Shown one piece after another: positions 18,664 through 28,163 of a stretch of 64,000 bases of DNA (position 1 is the stretch's first letter; each line of letters begins with the position of its first letter). Both the position numbers and the translations under genes were made by a program. The notes below the pieces were generated by a model. The model saw only the letters and a program-made list of their open reading frames with translations, ran no database searches and was not told where the DNA came from. Source of the DNA: Streptomyces sp. NBC_00464 (GTDB lineage: Bacteria > Actinomycetota > Actinomycetes > Streptomycetales > Streptomycetaceae). Location of the stretch: assembly GCF_036013915.1 (NCBI RefSeq), contig NZ_CP107899.1, forward strand, positions 4,836,001 through 4,900,000. The letters run 5' to 3'.

Positions 18664-19033
18664 TTGTGTGTTCGGGGGTGGGCGGGTGCGGGGTGGGTGG
18701 GGTGCGCCTGCGGCGGGCCTTGTCCCCTACCCGCCCCTTCCCGTAACCGGGGCTCCGCCCCGGACCCCGCTCCTCAAACGCCGGAGGGGCTGGAAGGGGT
18801 TCGGAGAGGCCGAAAGGGGCGGAGGGGGCGGAAGGACTGGAAGGGAACGCCGGAGAGGCCGAAAGGGGTGGATGGGGCCGGAGGGGCTGGAAGGGAACGC
18901 CGGAAGGGGTGGATGGGGTCCGTGGGGCTGGACTGGGTGGCTGGAGGGGGTGGGACGGGGTCCTCGGGGCCGGATTGTTGTCCGAGAGGAGGTGGGCGGG
19001 CTCGTAGGGGCCGGTTCTTGCCCCGGGAAGGGG
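18664..19033. repeat. G-rich intergenic repeat region downstream of secA
   Basis: This spacer has no supported gene. It contains the common Streptomyces intergenic motif TCCTCAAACGCCGGAGGGGC (18771-18790), related to the copies after the glutamate dehydrogenase gene. Direct, imperfect purine-rich repeats follow: CTGGAAGGGAACGCCGGA occurs twice (near 18837 and 18891) with AGGCCGAAAGGGG and GTGGATGGGG modules in between. The plus strand is almost entirely purine over 18790-18960, so the region could form unusual DNA structure. Reading frames across it are low-complexity artefacts. Confidence 0.7.
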
Positions 19034-19453
19034 TCAGGAGCGGCGTACCGGGGTGTTGCCCAGTTCCACCGCGGCGCAGCGCCAGCGGAGGTCGGGGCCC
19101 TGTTCCAGGCGGAAGGCCATGGCGAGGACCTGTTCGCCCGCCGCGATGCTCGCGCAGGCCTCCACGACGCCCGGAGCCGGCTGGGTGCCTCGGCACATGC
19201 GGATGACCGGGCGGGCGCCGCGGCTCCTGAGCGGGGTGGTGGGGGTCAGGTCGGCGAGCTGGTCGTAGGCGTCGCCGATCGTGTGTCCGAGCATCCAGTG
19301 GACTGGGCGCTGGCCGCTGAGTACCGCCAGGAGGCGTTCCGCGAACCACTGGTGGGGCCGGATCCGCTGGGGCATCCGGCGGCGTTGTGCGGGTACGGCT
19401 TCGGGCCTGCGTGCGTCGTGCCGTCCGGCAGGACGGGTCCTGTTCGTGGTCAT
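19034..19453 (-). CDS. Rv3235 family protein
   Basis: The protein has 139 residues from ATG 19453. An Arg/Pro-rich N-terminus precedes the family core: RIRPHQWFAERLLAVLSGQR, then PVHWMLGHTIGDAYDQLADL and RPVIRMCRGTQPAPGVVEAC, ending LRWRCAAVELGNTPVRRS. Actinobacterial Rv3235-like proteins are typically encoded near secA and often described as secretion-associated regulators, but no activity is known. It is convergent to secA across the repeat region. Confidence 0.85.
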   Translation of the reverse strand: MTTNRTRPAGRHDARRPEAVPAQRRRMPQRIRPHQWFAERLLAVLSGQRPVHWMLGHTIGDAYDQLADLTPTTPLRSRGARPVIRMCRGTQPAPGVVEACASIAAGEQVLAMAFRLEQGPDLRWRCAAVELGNTPVRRS

Positions 19454-19742
19454 CGCTGTCGCCCCCGTGCTTCAGAGGCCCGGATCAGTACCGGGCGGTA
19501 ACTTCTGCTGGTGATCTTCTACGGGGACGGCGGAGGCCGCCGCAAGCGTCGGTAGGCCGGGGGTGGAGAGCCCTGAGTTCACCTATCCGGGTGGCGGGGC
19601 CGGTCCGGTGAGGGGGCCGGGGGCGGGCCGGGCAGGGTGAGGGCCGGTTGCCGGGTGGACGGGGCAGGGCCAGGACACGTAACCCCAAAGGGGGACGCCC
19701 CACGTATCCTGAGGGCGTTCCGACTACGAAAGCGGCCCAGCC

Positions 19743-20246
19743 ATGCGCGTGTACGTCCCCCTGACCCTCTCCGGGCTCGCAGCGGCGCACCGGGCCGGCG
19801 AAGTCGGCCCAGGACCGTTGACCGCCTACGCGGTGACCCCCGCGCTGCGGGAGTGGTACGTCTCCGACGACATCGAGGAGCTGGAGTACGCGGCGCTCAA
19901 CCGGGCCGCGTCCGCGTCGCTGCGGCTGATCGCCGGGGACCCCGCGGTCGCCCGCCGCCGGGTCGTCGTCGCCGTCGACGTGCCGGACGGGGCCGCGGTC
20001 GCCGACCCGGACCACATCCTCGACGCCTCCTCACTCGGTGAGGTCACCATCGCCTCCGCGGTCGCACTGACCGCGGCCGCCGCCGTGCACGTCGACTCGG
20101 ATGAGGCCGACAAGGACGTCACGGCGGCGGCGGCCGCCCTGGGAGCGGCGGACCTCGGTGACGACGACGCCCAGTTCACCGTCGACGGTGCCGAGGACCA
20201 CGAGCTGCTGTGGTTCGGGATCCAGGAGATCCCGAACCTGATCTGA
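19743..20246 (+). CDS. DUF6912 family protein
   Basis: The protein has 167 residues from ATG 19743. It begins MRVYVPLTLSGLAAAHRAGE, runs through EWYVSDDIEELEYAALNRAA and ends HELLWFGIQEIPNLI, a compact acidic cytoplasmic protein with no membrane segment. The family is restricted mainly to actinobacteria and has no assigned function. A TATCCT hexamer at 19705-19710, 33 bases before the start, is a possible -10 element, though no matching -35 is clear. A HAD hydrolase gene follows 76 bases downstream in the same direction. Confidence 0.85.
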   Translation: MRVYVPLTLSGLAAAHRAGEVGPGPLTAYAVTPALREWYVSDDIEELEYAALNRAASASLRLIAGDPAVARRRVVVAVDVPDGAAVADPDHILDASSLGEVTIASAVALTAAAAVHVDSDEADKDVTAAAAALGAADLGDDDAQFTVDGAEDHELLWFGIQEIPNLI

Positions 20247-20322
20247 CCGGGTGAGGCCCCGGCGGAGGGCTCGTCGCCGGGCTGTCGGGACCGATGTCGG
20301 TGGCAGCGGGTATTTTTCTTGC

Positions 20323-20994
20323 ATGGGGACGCACGGGAAGCACCGCACACATCTGGTCTGGGACTGGAACGGCACTCTGCTCGACGACAACACCGCGGTC
20401 GTCGGTGCGACGAACGCCGCGTTCATGGAGATCGGCCTGGCGCCGATCACGCTGGAGCAGTACCGGGAGATGTACTGCATCCCGATACCCCGGTTCTACG
20501 AGCGTCTGATGGGCCGGCTGCCCACGGAGACCGAGTGGGAGCGGATGGACGGGGTCTTCCACCGCAGCTACACCGAGCGGCGCGAGGCCTGTGGGCTGAC
20601 CGAGGGGGCCGCCGAGCTGCTCGCGCAGTGGCAGCTGGCCGGCCGGAGCCAGTCCCTGCTGAGCATGTACGGGCACGAGCACCTGGTCCCTGTCGTGCGG
20701 GGATACGGCATCGAGCGGCATTTCGTGCGCGTCGACGGTCGTACCGGGCCGTCCGGCGGCAGCAAGGCGCAGCACATGGAGCGGCACTTCGCGGCGCTGG
20801 ACGGGATATCCCCCGAGCACACGGTGGTCATAGGTGACGCCGTGGACGATGCGGTGGCCGCGGCCCATGTCGGAGCGAAGGCGGTGCTCTTCACCGGCGG
20901 CTCGCACAGCCGGACCAGCCTGGAGGCGGCCGGGGTGCCCGTCGTGGACACCCTGGCCGAGGCCGCGGCCCTCGCCCAGCAGCTGGGCGAGTAG
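20323..20994 (+). CDS. HAD family hydrolase
   Basis: The protein has 223 residues from ATG 20323. HAD motif I is VWDWNGTLLDDN (nucleophile Asp at residue 13 and the general acid Asp replaced by Asn in DWNGT, a known variant in this subfamily). The Lys/motif III and acidic motif IV region is HTVVIGDAVDDAVAA near residues 165-180. A helical cap lies between them. Such proteins are usually phosphoglycolate-phosphatase-like phosphatases; the substrate is unknown. The start ATG is only about 6 bases after a TATTTT hexamer, so a leaderless transcript is conceivable, but the usual -35 is not visible. Confidence 0.88.
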   Translation: MGTHGKHRTHLVWDWNGTLLDDNTAVVGATNAAFMEIGLAPITLEQYREMYCIPIPRFYERLMGRLPTETEWERMDGVFHRSYTERREACGLTEGAAELLAQWQLAGRSQSLLSMYGHEHLVPVVRGYGIERHFVRVDGRTGPSGGSKAQHMERHFAALDGISPEHTVVIGDAVDDAVAAAHVGAKAVLFTGGSHSRTSLEAAGVPVVDTLAEAAALAQQLGE

Positions 20995-21016
20995 CCGGCG
21001 GCCCGTGGGGGCGGAC

Positions 21017-21583
21017 TCAGGCGACCGGGGCCTTGGTGCGGAGCACGGTGAGGAATTCACGCATCCAGGCCGAGTGGTCCGGCCAGGCGCGGGACGAGAC
21101 CAGGGTGCCGTCCACCACGACCTCGGTGTCCTGGAAGGTGGCCCCGGCCGTCCCCATGTCGGGTTCCAGTGCGGGATAGGCCGTGACCTGTCGGTTCTTC
21201 AGCGCGCCGACCGCTGCCGTCATCAGCGGTCCGTGGCAGATCTGGGCCACCGGGCGGTCGGTGTCGAAGAACGCCGAGAGGATCGTGCGGAGATCGGCGT
21301 CGTTGCGCAGGTACTCGGGGGCGCGCCCTCCCGGGACGACGAGGGCCACGTAGTCGTCCGGGTCGACCTCGGAGAAGGCCAGATCGGCCGGCCAGGTGTA
21401 GCCGGGCTTCTCGGTATAGGTGTCGAAGCCGGGCTCGAAGTCGTGGACCACGAAGCGGAGCGTCTTGCGGGAGGGAGCGGCGATATGGACCTCGTAACCC
21501 TCCTCGCGCAGCCGCTGGTACGGGTAGAGGACTTCGAGGGACTCGGCGGCGTCGCCGGTGACGATCAGGATCTTCGGTGCCAT
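21017..21583 (-). CDS. DJ-1/PfpI family protein
   Basis: The protein has 188 residues from ATG 21583 with GGGGAGC upstream; GTG 21598 is an alternative. The flavodoxin-like DJ-1/PfpI fold is seen from the N-terminal APKILIVTGDAAESLEVLYP, VVPGGRAPEYLR, and the nucleophile elbow VAQICHGPLMTAAVGAL with Cys116. The acidic partner is probably Glu14 or Glu17. Members act as glyoxalase III/deglycase-type or proteolytic stress proteins. The gene is convergent with the HAD hydrolase and divergent from the glutamate dehydrogenase. Confidence 0.9.
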   Translation of the reverse strand: MAPKILIVTGDAAESLEVLYPYQRLREEGYEVHIAAPSRKTLRFVVHDFEPGFDTYTEKPGYTWPADLAFSEVDPDDYVALVVPGGRAPEYLRNDADLRTILSAFFDTDRPVAQICHGPLMTAAVGALKNRQVTAYPALEPDMGTAGATFQDTEVVVDGTLVSSRAWPDHSAWMREFLTVLRTKAPVA

Positions 21584-21979
21584 GGCAGGGCTCCCCACGG
21601 TGCGTCGGCCTGTTCTTTTTACCGGTACCAGAGTGCGACAGCGACGGCCCTCGCGCTGTCCAGAGTGTCAAAGTTCGTGGCCTTCTTTTGTACACATGCG
21701 GCCCGTGACGGTTACGGGGGCGGGCGAGATAGCCTGGGTCCGTGATCAGCGCGATACGCCTCGGGGGCAGTGAAGCCCCCGGCCTGCGCCCGGAGTGCCA
21801 CCGCACCCGGGCCATGACTGATCCCCTCCGCCCGGCCCGACTGCCAAAAATGGCCAATAAGGTCCCGGGTATATCTCATAGCGGCATAGCGTCGACTCAG
21901 ACCGGAAACCCCGTGTCGTGGCGGTACGTCGTCTTTTTCACCTACGTCACGCAACGGCGCGCGACAGGAGCCAGAGGAC
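21584..21979. promoter_or_regulatory. Divergent intergenic region between PfpI-like gene and NAD-GDH
   Basis: These 396 bases separate two divergent genes and must hold both promoters. AT-richer patches lie at 21612-21621 (TTCTTTTTAC) and 21926-21942 (CGTCGTCTTTTTCACCT). No -35/-10 pair could be assigned with confidence, and no gene is seen in the interval. Confidence 0.4.
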
Positions 21980-24900
21980 ATGCAGACCAAGCTGGACGAA
22001 GCCAAGGCCGAGCTGCTCGCACGGGCCGCCAAGGTAGCTGACAACAGCCCGGGCGGTGGTGTCGGTGGCCCGGGCGGTACCCCCCGGGTGCATGTCGCGG
22101 CCACCGGCGCCGACGACGGCACCGGGGCCGGGCAGGAGCGTCCGCGCCAGGACGTACTGCTCGCCTATCTCCAGCGCTACTACCTCCACACCGCTCCGGA
22201 GGACATCGCAGGCCGGGACCCGGTCGACGTCTTCGGTGCCGCCTCCTCCCACTACCGGCTCGCCGAGAACCGCCCGCAGGGCACGGCCAACGTCCGGGTG
22301 CACACCCCGACCGTCGAGGAGAACGGCTGGACCTGCAGCCACTCCGTCGTCGAGGTCGTCACCGACGACATGCCGTTCCTGGTCGACTCCGTCACCAACG
22401 AGCTGTCCCGCCAGGGCCGCGGCATCCATGTCGTGATCCACCCCCAGGTCATCGTCCGCCGTGATGTCACCGGCAAGCTGATCGAGGTCCTCACCGAGGG
22501 CGTCGGCATCTCGACGGACCCCCAAGCCGGCCGGAAGAACGCCAAGGGGGCGAAGGACGCCAAGGCCGAGCTGCCGCACGACGCGCTCGTCGAGTCCTGG
22601 ATCCACGTCGAGATCGACCGCGAGACCGACCGCGCCGACCTCAAGCAGATCCAGACCGACCTGCTGCGGGTCCTGTCCGACGTACGGGAGACCGTCGAGG
22701 ACTGGGAGAAGATGCGGGACGCCGCGCTGCGCATCGCCGACGACCTGCCCGGCGAGCCGCTCGACGACCTTGCCGACGACGAGGTGAACGAGGCCAGGGA
22801 GCTGCTGCGCTGGCTCGCCGCGGACCACTTCACCTTCCTCGGCTACCGCGAGTACGAACTGACGGACACCGACGCGCTGGCCGCCGTGCCCGGAACCGGC
22901 CTCGGCATCCTGCGCTCCGACCCGCACCACAGCGAGAACGAGGCGCACCCGGTCAGCCCCTCCTTCGACCGGCTGCCCGCCGACGCCCGGGCCAAGGCCC
23001 GCGAGCACAAGCTCCTCATCCTGACCAAGGCCAACAGCCGGGCGACCGTGCACCGGCCCAGCTACCTCGACTACGTCGGCGTGAAGAAGTTCGACGCCGA
23101 CGGCAACGTCACCGGTGAGCGCCGCTTCCTCGGACTGTTCTCGTCCGCCGCCTACACCGAGTCCGTGCGCCGGGTGCCCGTCATCCGCCGCAAGGTCGCC
23201 GAGGTGCTGGAGGGCGCGGGCTTCTCGTACAACAGCCACGACGGCCGCGACCTGCTGCAGATCCTGGAGACGTACCCCCGCGACGAGCTGTTCCAGACGC
23301 CGCCCGACCAGCTGCGCTCCATCGTCACCTCGGTGCTCTACCTCCAGGAGCGGCGCCGGCTCCGGCTCTACCTGCGCCAGGACGAGTACGGGCGCTACTA
23401 CTCCGCGATCGTCTACCTGCCGCGCGACCGCTACACCACCGGTGTGCGCCTGCGGCTGATCGACATCCTCAAGGAGGAGCTGAACGGGACCAGCGTCGAC
23501 TTCACCGCCTGGAACACCGAATCGATCCTCTCCCGGCTGCACTTCGTCGTACGGGTGGCCCCCGGCAGTGAGCTGACCGGCCTCACCGACGCCGAGGCCG
23601 ACCGTATCGAGGCCCGGCTCGTCGAGGCTGCCCGCTCCTGGGCCGACGGCTTCCAGGAAGCGCTGGGCGCCGAGTGCGGAGAGGAGCGCGCCGCCGAGCT
23701 GCTGCGTCACTACGGGCACTCGTTCCCCGAGGGCTACAAGGCCGACCACTCGCCGCGCTCCGCCGTGGCCGACCTGGTCCACCTCGAAGCCCTCAAGGAG
23801 GACGAGAAGGACTTCGCCCTCAGCCTGTACGAGCCGGTCGGCGCCGCCCCCGGCGAGCGCCGGTTCAAGATCTACCGGACCGGCGAGCAGGTCTCCCTGT
23901 CCGCCGTCCTCCCGGCGCTCCAGCGGCTCGGTGTCGAGGTCGTCGACGAGCGTCCGTACGAGCTGCGCTGCGCGGACGGTACGCACGCCTGGATCTACGA
24001 CTTCGGGCTGCGCATGCCGCAGGCCACGGCCAACGGCGGCTACCTGGCCGACGACGCCCGCGAGCGGTTCCAGGAGGCCTTCGCCGCCGTGTGGACCGGC
24101 GAGGCGGAGAACGACGGCTTCAACGGGCTGGTGCTGAGCGCCGGTCTGAACTGGCGGCAGGCCATGGTGCTGCGCGCCTACGCCAAGTACCTGCGCCAGG
24201 CCGGATCCACGTTCAGCCAGGACTACATGGAGAGCACCCTCCAGAACAACGTCCACACCACCCGGCTGCTGGTCTCGCTCTTCGAGGCCCGGATGTCGCC
24301 GGAGCGCCAGAGCGCCGGTACGGAGCTGACCGACGGGCTCCTCGAAGAGCTCGACGGGGCCCTGGACCAGGTCGCCTCGCTCGACGAGGACCGGATCCTG
24401 CGGTCCTTCCTCACCGTCATCAAGGCCACCCTGCGCACCAACTTCTTCCAGCGCGCGGAGAGCGGAAAGCCGCACGGCTATGTGTCGATGAAGTTCGACC
24501 CGCAGTCCATCCCGGATCTTCCGGCGCCCCGCCCGGCGTTCGAGATCTGGGTGTACTCGCCGCGCGTCGAGGGTGTCCACCTGCGCTTCGGCAAGGTCGC
24601 CCGTGGCGGTCTGCGCTGGTCCGACCGGCGCGAGGACTTCCGTACGGAGATCCTCGGCCTGGTCAAGGCGCAGATGGTGAAGAACACCGTCATCGTGCCG
24701 GTCGGCGCCAAGGGCGGCTTCGTCGCCAAGCAGCTGCCCGACCCGGCCGTCGACCGTGACGCCTGGATGGCCGAGGGCATCGCCTCGTACCGCACCTTCA
24801 TCTCGGCGCTGCTCGACATCACCGACAACATGGTCGCGGGCGAGGTCGTGCCCCCCAAGGACGTCGTCCGGCACGACGAGGACGACACCTACCTCGTCGT

Positions 24901-27013
24901 CGCCGCCGACAAGGGCACCGCGAAGTTCTCCGACATCGCCAACGAGGTCGCCGTCGCGTACGGCTTCTGGCTCGGTGACGCGTTCGCCTCCGGCGGTTCG
25001 GCCGGCTACGACCACAAGGGCATGGGCATCACCGCCCGCGGCGCCTGGGAGTCCGTCAAGCGGCACTTCCGGGAGCTCGGCCACGACACACAGACGGAGG
25101 ACTTCACCGTCGTCGGCGTCGGCGACATGTCGGGCGACGTGTTCGGCAACGGGATGCTGCTCTCCGAGCACATCCGGCTCGTCGCGGCCTTCGACCACCG
25201 GCACATCTTCATCGACCCGAAGCCGGACGCCGCGACCTCGTACGCCGAGCGGCGCCGCCTCTTCGACCTGCCGCGCAGCTCCTGGGCCGACTACGACAAG
25301 GGACTGATCTCCGCGGGCGGCGGCATCCACCCGCGCAGCGCCAAGTCGATTCCGGTCAACGCGCACATGCGCGAGGCGCTCGGCATCGAGGCCGGGGTCA
25401 CCAAGATGACGCCCGCCGACCTGATGCAGACCATCCTCAAGGCCCCCGTCGACCTGGCGTGGAACGGCGGCATCGGTACGTACATCAAGTCCTCCGCCGA
25501 GTCGAACGCGGACGTCGGGGACAAGGCCAACGACGCGATCCGCGTCAACGGCGAGGACCTGCGGGCCAAGGTCGTCGGCGAGGGCGGCAACCTCGGCGCC
25601 ACCCAGCTGGGCCGGATCGAGTTCGCCCGTACCGGCGGGCGGATCAACACCGACGCGATCGACAACAGCGCCGGTGTGGACACCTCCGACCACGAGGTGA
25701 ACATCAAGATCCTGCTCAACGGTCTGGTCCGGGACGGCGACATGACGGTCAAGCAGCGCAACAAGCTGCTCGCCGAGATGACCGACGAGATCGGCCACCT
25801 GGTGCTGCGCAACAACTACGCGCAGAACACCGCGCTCGCCAACTCGGTCGCCCAGGCGCCCTCACTGCTCCACGCACAGCAGCGCTTCATGCGCCGGCTG
25901 GGCCGCGACGGGTACCTGGACCGGGCCCTGGAGTTCCTGCCCACCGACCGGCAGATCCGCGAACTGCTGAGCGCGGGCAAGGGGCTCAGCCAGCCCGAGC
26001 TGGCCGTGCTGCTCGCCTACACGAAGATCACGGCGGCGCAGGAGCTGATCGGTACGAGCCTGCCGGACGACGCGCACCTGCAGAAGCTGCTGCACGCCTA
26101 CTTCCCGCAGCAGCTGCGCGAGCGCTTCCCCGACGCGGTCGACGGGCACGCGCTGCGGCGCGAGATCATCACCACGGTCCTGGTGAACGACACGGTGAAC
26201 ACCGGTGGTTCGACCTTCCTGCACCGGCTGCGGGAAGAGACCGGTGCCTCGATCGGGGAGATCGTGCGGGCCCAGTTCGCGGCCCGGGAGATCTTCGGTC
26301 TCGGCGCGGTGTGGGACGCCGTCGAGGCGCTCGACAACAAGGTCCCCGCCGATGTGCAGACCCGGATCCGGCTGCACTCGCGCCGGCTCGTCGAGCGCGG
26401 CTCGCGTTGGCTGCTCGGCAACCGTCCGCAGCCGCTGGAGATCGCCGGGACGATCGACTTCTTCCGTGACGGTGTCGAGCAGGTCTGGGCCGAGCTGCCC
26501 AAGATGCTGATGGGCGCCGACCAGGAGTGGTACCAGGGAATCCTGGACGAGCTCACCGAGGCGGGGGTCCCGGACGCGCTGGCGCAGCGCGTCGCCGGAT
26601 TCTCGTCGGCCTTCCCGGCGCTCGACATCGTGGCGATCGCCGACCGTACGGGCAAGGCCCCGCTGGCCGTCGCCGAGGTGTACTACGACCTCGCGGACCG
26701 GCTGGGCATCACCCAGCTGATGGACCGGATCATCGAGCTGCCGCGGGCCGACCGCTGGCAGTCGATGGCCCGAGCCTCCATCCGCGAGGACCTGTACGCC
26801 GCGCACGCGGCGCTCACGGGCGACGTGCTGAGCGCGGGCAACGGGTCCTCCTCGCCGCAGGAGCGGTTCGAGGCGTGGGAGGGGAAGAACGCGGCGATCC
26901 TGTCGCGGTCGCGGTCCACGCTGGAGGAGATCCAGGGGTCGGACGCGTTCGACCTGGCGAACCTGTCGGTGGCGATGCGGACGATGCGGACGTTGTTGCG
27001 TACGCACGCGTAG
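21980..27013 (+). CDS. Large NAD-dependent glutamate dehydrogenase
   Basis: The protein has 1677 residues from ATG 21980 (AGAGGAC site). It is the large (about 180 kDa) GDH type found in Streptomyces and proteobacteria, oxidising glutamate to 2-oxoglutarate and ammonium with NAD. A long N-terminal regulatory half with ACT-like segments (HSVVEVVTDDMPFLVDSVTN) precedes the catalytic domain: RGGLRWSDRREDFRTEILGL, VPVGAKGGFVAKQL with substrate Lys911, and the nucleotide-binding VVGVGDMSGDVFGNGML and GEGGNLGATQLGRIE. The C-terminal 400 residues are helical. A hairpin terminator lies 12 bases after the stop. Confidence 0.96.
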   Translation: MQTKLDEAKAELLARAAKVADNSPGGGVGGPGGTPRVHVAATGADDGTGAGQERPRQDVLLAYLQRYYLHTAPEDIAGRDPVDVFGAASSHYRLAENRPQGTANVRVHTPTVEENGWTCSHSVVEVVTDDMPFLVDSVTNELSRQGRGIHVVIHPQVIVRRDVTGKLIEVLTEGVGISTDPQAGRKNAKGAKDAKAELPHDALVESWIHVEIDRETDRADLKQIQTDLLRVLSDVRETVEDWEKMRDAALRIADDLPGEPLDDLADDEVNEARELLRWLAADHFTFLGYREYELTDTDALAAVPGTGLGILRSDPHHSENEAHPVSPSFDRLPADARAKAREHKLLILTKANSRATVHRPSYLDYVGVKKFDADGNVTGERRFLGLFSSAAYTESVRRVPVIRRKVAEVLEGAGFSYNSHDGRDLLQILETYPRDELFQTPPDQLRSIVTSVLYLQERRRLRLYLRQDEYGRYYSAIVYLPRDRYTTGVRLRLIDILKEELNGTSVDFTAWNTESILSRLHFVVRVAPGSELTGLTDAEADRIEARLVEAARSWADGFQEALGAECGEERAAELLRHYGHSFPEGYKADHSPRSAVADLVHLEALKEDEKDFALSLYEPVGAAPGERRFKIYRTGEQVSLSAVLPALQRLGVEVVDERPYELRCADGTHAWIYDFGLRMPQATANGGYLADDARERFQEAFAAVWTGEAENDGFNGLVLSAGLNWRQAMVLRAYAKYLRQAGSTFSQDYMESTLQNNVHTTRLLVSLFEARMSPERQSAGTELTDGLLEELDGALDQVASLDEDRILRSFLTVIKATLRTNFFQRAESGKPHGYVSMKFDPQSIPDLPAPRPAFEIWVYSPRVEGVHLRFGKVARGGLRWSDRREDFRTEILGLVKAQMVKNTVIVPVGAKGGFVAKQLPDPAVDRDAWMAEGIASYRTFISALLDITDNMVAGEVVPPKDVVRHDEDDTYLVVAADKGTAKFSDIANEVAVAYGFWLGDAFASGGSAGYDHKGMGITARGAWESVKRHFRELGHDTQTEDFTVVGVGDMSGDVFGNGMLLSEHIRLVAAFDHRHIFIDPKPDAATSYAERRRLFDLPRSSWADYDKGLISAGGGIHPRSAKSIPVNAHMREALGIEAGVTKMTPADLMQTILKAPVDLAWNGGIGTYIKSSAESNADVGDKANDAIRVNGEDLRAKVVGEGGNLGATQLGRIEFARTGGRINTDAIDNSAGVDTSDHEVNIKILLNGLVRDGDMTVKQRNKLLAEMTDEIGHLVLRNNYAQNTALANSVAQAPSLLHAQQRFMRRLGRDGYLDRALEFLPTDRQIRELLSAGKGLSQPELAVLLAYTKITAAQELIGTSLPDDAHLQKLLHAYFPQQLRERFPDAVDGHALRREIITTVLVNDTVNTGGSTFLHRLREETGASIGEIVRAQFAAREIFGLGAVWDAVEALDNKVPADVQTRIRLHSRRLVERGSRWLLGNRPQPLEIAGTIDFFRDGVEQVWAELPKMLMGADQEWYQGILDELTEAGVPDALAQRVAGFSSAFPALDIVAIADRTGKAPLAVAEVYYDLADRLGITQLMDRIIELPRADRWQSMARASIREDLYAAHAALTGDVLSAGNGSSSPQERFEAWEGKNAAILSRSRSTLEEIQGSDAFDLANLSVAMRTMRTLLRTHA

Positions 27014-27024
27014 GGGTGTGTGGG

Positions 27025-27063
27025 GCGAGGCGGCTGCCGGGTGCGTTCCGGTGGCCGCCTCGC
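27025..27063 (+). terminator. Hairpin terminator after NAD-GDH
   Basis: GCGAGGCGGC (27025-27034) pairs with GCCGCCTCGC (27054-27063) across a 19-base loop, 12 bases after the stop codon. Confidence 0.7.
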
Positions 27064-27383
27064 CTTGTCCTCAAGCGCCGGACGGGCTGGGTGGGTGCTG
27101 CCCCGGCCGGGGCGGGGGTTTTGTCCTCAAGCGCCGGACGGGCTGGGTTTTGCCGGTGTGGGCTTTGAGGTGGTGGGTTGTGGGCCCTGAGGTGGCGGGT
27201 GCGGCCGGGGCGCGGGTTTTGTCCTCAAGCGCCGGACGGGCTGGATTTGCCGGGTGCGGGCTTTGAGGTGGCGGGTTGTGGGCCCTGAGGTGGCGGGATT
27301 GGGGCGGCCCTTGAGGTGGCGGGTTTGGCCGGGCGCGGGCTTTGAGGTGGCGGGTTTGGCCGGGGTGCGGGGCTTGAGGTGGG
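27064..27383. repeat. Tandem-like intergenic repeats after NAD-GDH
   Basis: No gene is supported here. The motif TTGTCCTCAAGCGCCGGACG (continuing GGCTGG) occurs three times, at 27065-27090, 27121-27146 and 27219-27244. Between and after the copies, CTTTGAGGTGGCGGGT and GGCCCTGAGGTGGCGGGT modules repeat at least six times up to about 27370. The motif is the same family as the one after secA (18771). Such units are scattered between genes in Streptomyces genomes and usually lie next to terminators; their role is unknown. Confidence 0.8.
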
Positions 27384-28163
27384 TTACTTCTTGCCGGTGA
27401 AATTCTCGTACGCCGCTACGACTTCCTTGGCCGGGCCGTCCATCCGCAGGGTGCCCGCCTCCAGCCAGATCGCCCGGTCGCAGGTCTCGGTGATCGACTT
27501 GTTGTGGTGGCTGACCAGGAAGACCGTGCCGGCCTGCTTGCGCAGTTCGATGATCCGTTCCTTGCTGCGCCGCTGGAACCGGGCGTCGCCCGTGGAGAGA
27601 GCCTCGTCGATCAGGAGGACGTCGTGGTCCTTGGCCGCGGCGATGGAGAAGCGCAGCCGGGCACCCATGCCGGAGGAGTACGTGCGCATCGGCAGGGTGA
27701 TGAAGTCGCCCTTCTCGTTGATGCCGGAGAAGTCGACGATGTCGGCGTAGCGTTCGCGGATCTGCGCGCGGCTCATGCCCATCGCGAGCCCCCCGAGCAC
27801 GACGTTGCGCTCGCCTGTCAGGTCGCTCATCAGCGCCGCGTTCACGCCGAGCAGCGAAGGCTGGCCCTGGGTGTGGACGCGGCCCTTCGTGGCGGGCAGC
27901 AGCCCGGCGATCGCCTTGAGCAGGGTCGACTTCCCCGAGCCGTTGGAGCCGATCAGCCCGATCGCCTCTCCCTTGTACGCGGCGAAGCTGACCCCCTTCA
28001 CGGCGTGCACCTCGCGTACCCCGGGGGACTGCCGGCGCGAGGCGAGCCGGCTGAGGGCCGAGGTGGCGCTGCCCTTTCCGGTGCGGGCGCCGTTGACCTT
28101 GTACGTGATGTGGACGTCGTCGACGACGACGGTCGGGACCCGGAGGTCTGTGCGGTCAGCCAC
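27384..28163 (-). CDS. Polysaccharide/teichoic acid ABC exporter, ATP-binding protein (TagH-like)
   Basis: The protein has 259 residues from GTG 28163, overlapping the permease stop by 8 bases. Walker A is IGSNGSGKST (about 71-80), the signature is YSSGMGARLRFS, and Walker B is DVLLIDEALSTGD with the H-loop in VFLVSHHNKSI. The ETCDRAIWLEAGTL end is typical of the TagH/RfbE/Wzt class that exports wall polymers. There is no extra C-terminal carbohydrate-binding domain, unlike Wzt. With its permease it probably exports the glycopolymer made by the enzymes encoded at 30010-39292. Confidence 0.93.
   Translation of the reverse strand: MADRTDLRVPTVVVDDVHITYKVNGARTGKGSATSALSRLASRRQSPGVREVHAVKGVSFAAYKGEAIGLIGSNGSGKSTLLKAIAGLLPATKGRVHTQGQPSLLGVNAALMSDLTGERNVVLGGLAMGMSRAQIRERYADIVDFSGINEKGDFITLPMRTYSSGMGARLRFSIAAAKDHDVLLIDEALSTGDARFQRRSKERIIELRKQAGTVFLVSHHNKSITETCDRAIWLEAGTLRMDGPAKEVVAAYENFTGKK

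Noticed and set aside
21947..25798. A 1283-residue minus-strand open frame opposite the glutamate dehydrogenase
   Set aside because: Long antisense frames are normal in 70% GC coding DNA; the plus-strand frame has clear GDH motifs.
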